Source of the DNA: PALSA-693 sp963781155
Lineage (GTDB): Bacteria > Actinomycetota > Acidimicrobiia > Acidimicrobiales > Palsa-688
Reading direction: 5' to 3'
DNA length: 64,000 nt
Assembly (NCBI GenBank): GCA_963781155.1
Contig: CAWAEC010000006.1
Location: 992,001 to 1,056,000, forward strand
The stretch's first letter is position 1; each line of letters opens with the position of its first letter. The position numbers and the translations under genes were made by a program. Below are positions 56,399-64,000 of the stretch, piece by piece. The notes under the pieces are model-generated. The model worked only from the letters and a program-made list of their open reading frames with translations. It was not told where the DNA came from and did not search any database.

Positions 56399-59201
56399 TT
56401 ATCTGATACCCAGAGCGCCGGCCCGGGACCCACCCGAAAGGGGTGAATGCGCGGCCGGGATCAGGCCGTGAACCCGGGCCCGCTCGACCGCCTCCGATCG
56501 CGAAGTGGCCCCCAGCTTCCGGTACACCGCCTTGGTATGGGTCTTGACCGTGTTGAGGGAGATGAACATTGCGGCCGCGATTTCGTGCTGGGACAGGTGA
56601 CCGGGAAGGAAACCGAGAAGCTCGCGCTCCCGGTCGGTCAGCGGCTCGAGTACTTCGATGGGTGCGTTGGCGGGGCGCGACGGCAGAGCGCGGAGGCGGA
56701 AAACGAGTTCCTGGAGATACGAGTCCGTAGCGCCTTCCTCGCTTGCAAGCAGGGTCGCGGACACCTCAGGTGCGTCATCGAGAAACATCCGGATGAAACG
56801 AGCGGGCCGGCCCAGGTCGACGGCCCGGACAAGCGCGACTTCGGCCCGAGGCTGGTCGCCGAGCTGGTGATAGGCCCGGGACAACAAGAGGTGCCGCTCG
56901 ATGTCCACCCGGGCCCGGACGGTGGCAACCGGGTTGGCGGCCAGACGCCCGCCGGCCCGGTCCGGGCGTCCCGCAGCCAGATCGATACGAGCCAGTAGCG
57001 CCGCCGTCCTCCCTCCGGAGGGGACGGACCGAACGATCTCTCCTGCTCCGTCCAGGTCGCCCAGCGCCAGCCGGCAGCGGATCTCCAGCACGTCGAGTCG
57101 TCGGCGCAGGTGGTCGGGGAGAGCGTTATCGAATTCGCCGTGCCGAAGGCGGCGAAGCCGGTCGAGCGCATCCCCAAATTGCCGGGACGCCATCATTATC
57201 CGAACCTGATCGCCCTCGACCGTGGCCGTCCATCGTCTCAACCCGGCCGTCTGGCAGAGGCGGTGTGCCTCAGTCAGCAGGGCCGAGCTGGCGGGCAGAT
57301 CGTCTCGTTCGTACCGGACGGCAGCCAGGGTGAGGAGGCTGTCGACGGTTGCGATGCTGCCCGAACGCCCTTCCCGGCCGGCCCGGTCGAGGGCCAGCTG
57401 GGACAGCTCTGCAGCCTCGTCGAGTCGATCTCCAGCCAATGCCAGCCGGGCGAGTGCGCCGTAACGGAGCTGGCCTTCAGGGCCGGCGCTGCCCGTGCCG
57501 GCTGTCTCGGGGTGCCCGCGGAGCGCATCTTCTTCGCCGAGCCACAGATGAGCGAGGGCCACGGCGGCCGGGAGCTCGGCCCGGAGCACCGAGTCCAGAC
57601 CGATCACCCACGATGGAACAATCGGACCTGGCCCGGCGCCACCACCCCGCCCTCCGGAATCATGTCCGAGGTGATGGATGTTCGCCCGGGCCCGGTCGGC
57701 GTGAACGAGCACTCCATGGAGGTCGGCGTGGAGCAGGTCGTGAAAGGTCCAGAGCAGCTCGGATCGTGCAAGCAGACTGGCCGCCAGTTCGTGAACGCAA
57801 GAGGCTCGTTCGAAGCGCCGCAGCGCACGGGCTCCATCCGCCAGACGCACGTTCCCGAGGTGCGCGGCGGCGAGGACATACGCCCGCCACGGATCCAGGC
57901 CCCTTGCATCGTCGGCGAGGTCACTGATGGCCAGCCGTTCCCGCTCGGCCAGGTACCGGCCATCCAGACGGTGCGCCACTTCAGGGGTGCCGAATGCGAG
58001 GGCGTCGTCGTCGCGGCCGGCGTGGACGAAGTGGCGTACGGCGGCAGGGGTGTCGCGCCGGCTGTGGCACCAGGCCGCGGCCCGCCCGTGGGCTTGCTGG
58101 AACAGCAACGGATGCTCGGAGGCCAGTTTGTGCCGGAGAAACTCGAGGAACAGCGGGTGGCGGTGGTACGACCGAGGTGGCCCCGGCAACCGCCTGACGA
58201 AGAGCTGGCAGCGCCCACAAACCCTCCAGGAGCCCATCGCTGTCCGGGCGGAGCGAAACCGCAGCTGCGGCCTCGGTGGTGAGCTCATCCAGGACTGAGG
58301 TCGAGAGGAGCAGGTGGACAACGTCGCTGCTCTCGTCACGGATCACCTCCCGCTCGAAGTATTCCGCCACTAGACGGGTGTCTCCGGTGATCCGGATAGA
58401 GGGTGCTGCACCGCCAAACTCGTCGCACATGAGATCGGCCAGGCGAAGACCGGCGGCCCAGCCCTCAGTCTGATCGGTCCAAGCGGCGACCACTTCGTCC
58501 GGAGGCGGCACCGTCCGGGATGCGAACAGCGCCAGGGTCTCGTCTCGCGTGAACCGCAGGTCGACAGGGCCGATCTCGAAGATATCTGTTGCCCCCTCCC
58601 GCCGCTCAGTTCCGATGCCGGGAATGACGCGCCCGACCAATACCACGTGAATATGACCAGGAAGGTGGCCGACCAGATAGGTCAACGCCTCGAGAACATC
58701 CGGGTTGTCGAGAACCTGGAGATCGTCGATGACGAGCACTGCCGGTTGGGCCAAGTGATCTCGCCGGGGCTCAGATGAGGTGACAGCAGATCGGGTTCGC
58801 TCCCGGCCGACGCCGGCGGAGAGCGACACGTCGACTTCGTGGATAGCTGCGGTGAGATGACGCCAGAACCAGCCCGGGTCGTTGTCCATGTCGGTCACGG
58901 ACAGCCAGGCGACCGGGGCCGGCGCGTCGTAGCGGCACCAACCGGAGAGCAGGACCGTCTTGCCGGACCCCGGCGGTCCCGAGACCAGGGTCACGGGATG
59001 GCGCACCCCTTCGGTGAGCCTTTGATGCAGGCGCGGCCGTGCCACCCACCGCGGTGGGAGCGGAGGAAGGGCGGGTGGATGGCGAAGCACCGGGCCGGCG
59101 GCGACTGACACTGCGGAGGTCGCCCTCGTTATCGAGCCGCCATGGGTCTCGAAGGGCCGCCACGCACCGGCAGAGGCACACGCACGCCCGGAGGATATCA
59201 C
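56399..59201 (-). CDS. large LuxR/MalT-type (STAND) transcriptional regulator, frameshifted
   Basis: About 934 residues when repaired. The N-terminal part has Walker A VTLVSGPPGSGKTVLLSGWC, Walker B-like PAVLVIDDLQVLDNPDVLEA and VAWLSVTDMDNDPGWFW. The frames meet at AAA 58219-58221 (plus strand): removing one base continues as EGCGRCQLFVRRLPG and HRHPLFLEFLRHKLASEHP, the normal MalT winged-helix region. The rest is helical repeats and a C-terminal LuxR domain (LTDRERELLGFLPGHLSQHE, FISLNTVKTHTKAVYRKLGA). It lacks the tandem repeats of the other large regulator. Start GTG 59201 is tentative. Confidence 0.86.
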
Positions 59202-59335
59202 CTGCCCTCACCCGATCCGGGTGACACCCCTAAAGCCCCGCCGCACCCGGAACCTCGGACCTGCCGGAACCTCGGACTTGCCGGACGGTTTGGTTGGCTT
59301 GATGTACAGCCGGCCCCTGCGGTGAGGCGCCCCGC

Positions 59336-60352
59336 TCAGGTCTCAGGAGTGGAGGGCGCTTCGGCGGGTGGTCCTTTGATCCGACCCCGAAACACGTAGT
59401 AGCTCCAGGATTGGTAGGCGACCACCAGGGGAGCAAATATCACGGCCACGACCGTCATCACGATCAGGGCGTAGTGGCCGTTGGCGCTGTTGGCGACCGT
59501 CAGGTTGTACGCCTTGTTGGTGGAGGAGACCATGACATTGGGATAGAGGGTCACGAAGAGGGCGACCACTGTGGCGGCCATGGTCGCGGTCGTGGCCGTG
59601 AATCCCCAGCCTGCGTGGCCGTCACGGATGGACCAGGCCGCGGCGACCATGAGCAAAAAGGCAGCCACCTGGACTGGTCCGGGGAGCACGCCGCCACCCG
59701 ATTCCAGGTGACTCCAGATGCCATACCCGGCAATGGCCAAGACGGCTATCCAGGAAAGCGGGCCGGCCAGCCGTTGAGCTCGGGCTTGTACCACTCCAGT
59801 GGTCTTCAGGCTCAGGTACATGGCCCCGTGGGCGAGCGACAACAGCAGCAACGTCACCCCGACCCAGACCCCGAAGGCGGTAAAGAGGTTTCCGAAGTTT
59901 CCGGTGAAGGTTCCGCTCTGGTTGATGGGCAGGCCGTCGACCAGGTCGCCGAGGGCGAGACCCAGGAGGAAGGGGAGCAGGAGGCTGCCGATGGTCAGGG
60001 TCCAGTCCCAGGTGGTGCGCCACCGAGGACTGTTGACCTTCCCCCGGTACTCGAAGGACACGCCGCGGATGATCAAGGCGATGATGACGAGCATCATGGC
60101 CAGGTACAGGGCAGAGAACATGGAGGCGTACCACGCTGCGAAGGCCGCAAAGGTGCCGGCGCCGGCCACGACCAACCACACTTCGTTGCCATCCCAGAAC
60201 GGACCGATGCTGTTGATGGCCACTCGGCGCTCCAGATCGGTTCTGCCCACGACCATGTGCAGGGAACCGACGCCGAGGTCGAACCCTTCCAGAACGAAAA
60301 AGCCGGTCCAGAAGAAGGCGATGACGATGAACCAAAAGATCTGCAATCCCAC
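59336..60352 (-). CDS. cydB: cytochrome bd ubiquinol oxidase subunit II
   Basis: A 338-residue, nine-helix subunit of the bd-type terminal oxidase. Opens MGLQIFWFIVIAFFWTGFFV; blocks LEGFDLGVGSLHMVVGRTD, SIGPFWDGNEVWLVVAGAG and FEYRGKVNSPRW are family hallmarks. Nine nt downstream of cydA, last gene of cydDCAB. Confidence 0.95.
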   Translation of the reverse strand: MGLQIFWFIVIAFFWTGFFVLEGFDLGVGSLHMVVGRTDLERRVAINSIGPFWDGNEVWLVVAGAGTFAAFAAWYASMFSALYLAMMLVIIALIIRGVSFEYRGKVNSPRWRTTWDWTLTIGSLLLPFLLGLALGDLVDGLPINQSGTFTGNFGNLFTAFGVWVGVTLLLLSLAHGAMYLSLKTTGVVQARAQRLAGPLSWIAVLAIAGYGIWSHLESGGGVLPGPVQVAAFLLMVAAAWSIRDGHAGWGFTATTATMAATVVALFVTLYPNVMVSSTNKAYNLTVANSANGHYALIVMTVVAVIFAPLVVAYQSWSYYVFRGRIKGPPAEAPSTPET

Positions 60353-60361
60353 CGCTGCCTC

Positions 60362-61774
60362 CTAGTAGGTCAGGACCGGGGCCCGATCCGCACCAGTCTC
60401 GGCACCCTCTTCTTCGGATGCGCCTTCTTCGCTGTCAGTGAGCGCCTTGCGGCCGTATCGGACCATGAGAATGCCGTCGACAACGGCGAAGATGGCATAG
60501 ATCAAAATGAACAGGATGAGGGTGATCCAGATCCACGTCGCGCTGACCCCGGGCGATACGCCGGCTGAAGTCTTGAGCAGGCCCTGAACAATCCAAGGCT
60601 GGCGCCCGTTTTCGGTCAAGAACCATCCAGCCGTGTTCATGAAAATCGGAGCAATGCAGAACCACGGAGCGGCCCGTAGAAACCAACGGGATCGCTCCAG
60701 CCGGCGGTGCCAGATATTCCAGGCTCCCCACAACGCCAGGAGCAGGACCACCGCGGCGATATAGGCCATGACGCGCATCGACCAGTACTGGATGAAAACG
60801 TTCGGCACGTAGTTGCCCGGCCCGTACTCCTTTTGATACTGGGCGTTGACCTGGTTGAGCCCCAGGACCTGGCCGTTCCAGCTGTTGGTGGCCAGAAGCG
60901 ACAGAAGATGGGGTACTTCCAGGATCTGTGTCGGGGTCTGGTCTTCTTTGCCGCCGCCGATCTGGAACAAAGAAAACGAGCACGGTTGACAGGTATTCCA
61001 CTGGGCCTCGGCCGCCGCGATTTTCATCGGCTGATATTTCGCCTCGACCACGCCGAGCTCGCTGCCGACGAACATGGCAAGCACGATGAAGGGCACGAGT
61101 ACCACCAGGGAGATCTTGGCCGTCTGCCCGAATGCTTCCACTGAGCTGCCGCGCCGCAGGTGCCAGGCCGACACGGCCAGCATCACCAGCGCTCCAGTGA
61201 CGGCGGAGGCCAGCAGAACATGCGTGAAGCCCCAGAGGAAGACCGGGTTGGTGAACACCGCCACGATGTTGCTGAGCTGGGGCTGACCGGTTTTGGAGTT
61301 GATGGTGTAGCCGACCGGATGCTGCATCCAGGAGTTGGCCGCCATGATGAATGCAGCCGACAGGACGCTGCCCAGGGCCACCAGCCAGATGCAGGCCAGA
61401 TGCACGCGTTTGGGCAGGCGGTCCCACCCGAAGAGCCACAACCCGAGGAAGGTTGATTCCAAGAAGAACGCCGCCAGCCCTTCCATGGCGAGAGGAGCGC
61501 CGAACACGTCGCCGACAAATCGTGAATATGCCGACCAGTTCATCCCGAACTCGAACTCCTGGACGAGCCCGGTGACGACCCCGATGGCCACGTTGATCAA
61601 CAGCAGGGTGCCGAAGAAGCGGGCCAGCCTCTTCTGCTCCGGATCCCCCGACCGATACCAGATGGTCTGCAGGATGGCCACCAGGAAGGCAAGTCCGATC
61701 GTGATGGGCACGAAGAGGAAGTGGTAAATGCTCGTGGACGCGAACTGCACCCGGGCCAGGTCGACGTTCGTCAT
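60362..61774 (-). CDS. cydA: cytochrome bd ubiquinol oxidase subunit I
   Basis: A 470-residue heme-binding subunit that oxidises quinol and reduces O2 with high affinity. The start is ATG 61774, overlapping cydC by ATGA. Axial ligand His residues are visible in STSIYHFLFVP and GFTHVLLASAVTGALV; GRQPWIVQGLLKTSAGVSP is the conserved block after the quinol loop. The Q-loop is short. The soluble loop contains a Cys pair (NTCQPCSF), unusual for the family. Confidence 0.96.
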   Translation of the reverse strand: MTNVDLARVQFASTSIYHFLFVPITIGLAFLVAILQTIWYRSGDPEQKRLARFFGTLLLINVAIGVVTGLVQEFEFGMNWSAYSRFVGDVFGAPLAMEGLAAFFLESTFLGLWLFGWDRLPKRVHLACIWLVALGSVLSAAFIMAANSWMQHPVGYTINSKTGQPQLSNIVAVFTNPVFLWGFTHVLLASAVTGALVMLAVSAWHLRRGSSVEAFGQTAKISLVVLVPFIVLAMFVGSELGVVEAKYQPMKIAAAEAQWNTCQPCSFSLFQIGGGKEDQTPTQILEVPHLLSLLATNSWNGQVLGLNQVNAQYQKEYGPGNYVPNVFIQYWSMRVMAYIAAVVLLLALWGAWNIWHRRLERSRWFLRAAPWFCIAPIFMNTAGWFLTENGRQPWIVQGLLKTSAGVSPGVSATWIWITLILFILIYAIFAVVDGILMVRYGRKALTDSEEGASEEEGAETGADRAPVLTY

Positions 61775-63541
61775 CGCGGAACCCCCATGTCTCCGTCCCC
61801 GGCCAGGCCGCACTCGCGCTGCCACTGCCGGGCGTAGGGCCCCGTACCGGCGGCCAGGTCGGTGTGGCTGCCCCGCTCGACGACGCGCCCGGCGTCGAGC
61901 ACGAGTACCTCGTCCATGGCGTCCAGTCCGGACAGCCGATGGGTGATCATCACTGTGGTCCGGCCTCTCGTCAGATCGAGCAGGTCGGCGGTCAGAGCGT
62001 CTGCGGTGGCCGCGTCCAGGTGCTCTCCCGGCTCATCGAGAATGAGCACGGGAAAGCGGGCCAGCAAGGCGCGCGCGATTCCGAGTCGCTGGCGCTGCCC
62101 CCCGACAAGCGAGCACCGTGCTCGCCGACCTCGGTGTCCAGTCCGTCCGGGAACGCGTCCACCCAGTCCAGTAGCCGGGCCTGCTCAAGCGCGACACGAA
62201 CGTCGGCCTCCGTGGCATCGCGGCGAGCCAGAAGAAGGTTCTCGCGAAGCGTCGTGTCAAAGAGGTAGGCGTCCTGACTGGCGAGGCCGACCACGCGCCG
62301 GATGTCCTCGCCTGCGAGCGTCTCGAACTCGGTGCCGTCGAGAGTGACCGAGCCCGCCTGGTAGGGCAGCAGGCGCAGCAGCACCAGAGCCAGGGTCGAC
62401 TTGCCCGCTCCGCTGGGCCCGACAATGCCGACGCGTCGGCCCGGGGGAAGATCCAGATCGACACCCTCGAGGGCCCAGTTCCGCTCCTGGCCGTAGCACG
62501 CTCGCAGGCCGCGCATCTGGACGCAGTGGGGGGCGCCCACCCGGCCAGGGGTGTCGGGATCCACGAGGGGGAGCGGGCTGTCGACCACGTCGAACACCCG
62601 GGAGGCGCTGCCACGCACTCGCTCGAGCATTTGGGCGGCGGCAGGGAGCCCGTTGACCATCTCGAACAGGGCCAGGGGGACCAGGGCGACCACGGCGAGC
62701 AGCGGGCCTGGCAGCCGTCCCGAGCGCACCGCCGGCACGCCGGCGATGAGCACTCCCCAGACAGCCAACCCGGCGAGCAGCGTCACCAGCGCCCCCCCGA
62801 CCCCGCCCGTGCGAGCCGAGGCGGTGGCGATGCGTGTCAGATCGGCGTCCGCCGCGGACACCCGGGCCAGCTGCTCGTCGGCCGCGTCGAACGCGACCAA
62901 TTCAGCGGCGCCCTCGAGCAGGTCGACAACGTGGGTACTGAGCTCGCCCCGGGCGGTCGCCTGCCGGCTCTCCCGGCGGGCCGCGAGACGCCGTGCATAC
63001 CACGGCACCACAGCGGCCGCGGTCAGGAGGGTCCCGCGAGTACCACTCCCGCCGACGGGAGGACGTACCAGATCAAGCCCACCGCCGGGATGCCGACCAG
63101 CAGCACGGCCCCGAAGGGGGGAATGACCCGGAGCATCAGATCCTGAAGGGAGTCAACGTCCTCGACCAGACGGGCCAACAGATCCCCGCGGCGGAACGCC
63201 GGCAGGCCCGTCGGCGCCAACGGCTCCAGTCGCTCGTAGACCCGCACCCGGAGATCTGCCAGAACTCGTAACGCGGCATCATGGCCCACCAGGCGCTCGC
63301 CGTAGCGAGACAGCCCCCGTGAGACAGCGAAGGCGCGCACGCCGATGATGGCGAGTCCCAGGGCCACAACCGACGGGCGCTGGGCGGCCCGGGAGATCAG
63401 CCACGCCGATGTCGCCAGCAGCGCCACCCCGCAGCCCGCAGTGGCGGCGGTCAGGAGTGTGGTCAGGAACAGCCGGGTCCGGGCGGGGCGGACCAGCTGC
63501 AAGGTGCGGCGCAGGGAGGCGGAACGCGGCGACACCGTCAT
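61771..63541 (-). CDS. cydC: thiol/heme exporter ABC protein CydC, twice frameshifted
   Basis: Half-transporter of the CydDC complex, which exports cysteine/glutathione and is needed to assemble cytochrome bd. Starts at ATG 63541 (MTVSPRSASLRRTLQLVRPA) with GGGAGCG upstream; six helices then the ATPase domain (Walker A GIVGPSGAGKSTLALVLLRL, RLSGGQRQRLGIARALLAR, VLILDEPGEHLD). Two single-base deletions in G runs (plus-strand CCC 63033-63035 and CCCCCC 62098-62103) break the frame, the second inside the LSGGQ signature. Restoring one base at each gives a full-length protein of about 590 residues. Confidence 0.88.
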
Positions 63542-63590
63542 GTCGCTCCCGGTCCCGGCACGCGGGAGGCCGGGCAGCACGTGCGCGCAC

Positions 63591-64000
63591 TCACGCCGCC
63601 ACCCCTGCGAAGGCCAGATCGACGACGCGATCGGCGAGGGCGATCAGGGCCGGACGGTGCGCGACCAGGACCACCGTGCGCCCACGAACCACCTGGCGCA
63701 GGGCGTCGAGCACTTCTGCCTCGGTCCGCCCGTCGAGGTTGGCGGTCGGTTCGTCGAGCAGCAACAGGGGCGCGTCGCGCAGGATGGCCCGAGCCAGGGC
63801 GACCCGCTGCCGCTCGCCCGCCGACAGGCCCGCCCCGCCTTCTCCCAGGACGGTGTGAAGACCCTGCGGCAAGCGGGCCAACACGTCGCCGAGGGCCGCG
63901 GCCTCCGCTGCCTCCTGGACCGCAGCGTCGTCGACTCCGGGCCGACCGAGGCGGATGTTGTCGGCGATGGAGGCTGCGAACAGATGCGGGTGCTGCGGGA
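63591..64000 (-). CDS. cydD: CydD ABC protein, C-terminal part (runs off window)
   Basis: Only the last 136 codons are inside the window: ASIADNIRLGRPGVDDAAVQ, AGLSAGERQRVALARAIL, LLLLDEPTANLDGRTEAEVL and the switch His in VVLVAHRPALIALADRV. The LSAGERQ signature and Walker B are intact. It precedes cydC by 49 nt on the same strand, giving the order cydD-cydC-cydA-cydB. Confidence 0.9.
   Translation of the reverse strand, partial: PQHPHLFAASIADNIRLGRPGVDDAAVQEAAEAAALGDVLARLPQGLHTVLGEGGAGLSAGERQRVALARAILRDAPLLLLDEPTANLDGRTEAEVLDALRQVVRGRTVVLVAHRPALIALADRVVDLAFAGVAA

Overview
The window reads as chromosomal DNA from a high-GC actinobacterium, possibly a poorly sampled soil lineage. That placement is an inference from: strong GC bias and frequent GTG starts; a near-perfect TATAAT -10 placed for leaderless translation (35307-35312); an actinobacterial-type LexA box (46340-46353); two luciferase-like, probably F420-dependent, oxidoreductases; a divergent fur-katG pair; and cydDCAB. 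At least a dozen genes carry single-base indels, many of them in short homopolymer runs. These look like sequence errors more often than gene death, so I give the repaired gene spans and flag each site.

Layout. 1-14 kb is a CoA-ester catabolic island: a Cys-less thiolase-like protein with a hydratase and a DUF35 zinc-ribbon protein; then an NAD-binding reductase, an SDR, two more crotonases, an acyl-CoA ligase, a VOC protein, an alpha/beta hydrolase, an amidohydrolase, SnoaL-like proteins and an LLM oxidoreductase. It includes a decayed P450. 14-16.4 kb is a decay and insertion zone: a SnoaL relic, a VapBC pair with its own palindromic operator, and the 3' two-thirds of a tRNA-Gly, probably the scar of an integrated element. 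16.5-31.8 kb holds a phosphoesterase, a cold-shock protein, a group-2 sigma factor, FtsH with an altered pore loop, Fur/KatG with a PerR-like box, a complete insertion sequence placed exactly at the stop codon of a PPK2 gene, and a P-type ATPase with atypical ion-site residues.

32-48 kb is transport and regulation: a candidate Mn2+ riboswitch ahead of a GDT1-family exporter, a DUF4118 protein, a CaCA-type exchanger, MarR plus two DHA2 efflux pumps, a methyltransferase, a DMT permease, a stand-alone Mop protein next to a PadR-Mop fusion, a formylglycine-generating enzyme, an LLM/hydrolase pair and SOS-controlled dinB. 48.7-59.2 kb is the least ordinary stretch: a large membrane protein, then a 1027-residue LuxR/MalT-type regulator with three different in-frame tandem repeats, two tandem YihY/BrkB membrane proteins, an orphan LuxR-type helix-turn-helix and a second large LuxR/MalT regulator. 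59.3-64 kb is cydDCAB, encoding cytochrome bd oxidase and its assembly ABC transporter; cydD runs off the window edge.

Together the second half suggests control of redox and metal stress (KatG/Fur, Mn2+ export, polyphosphate, cytochrome bd) beside large ATP-dependent transcriptional switches. The link between the LuxR/MalT regulators and the YihY proteins rests only on their neighbourhood.
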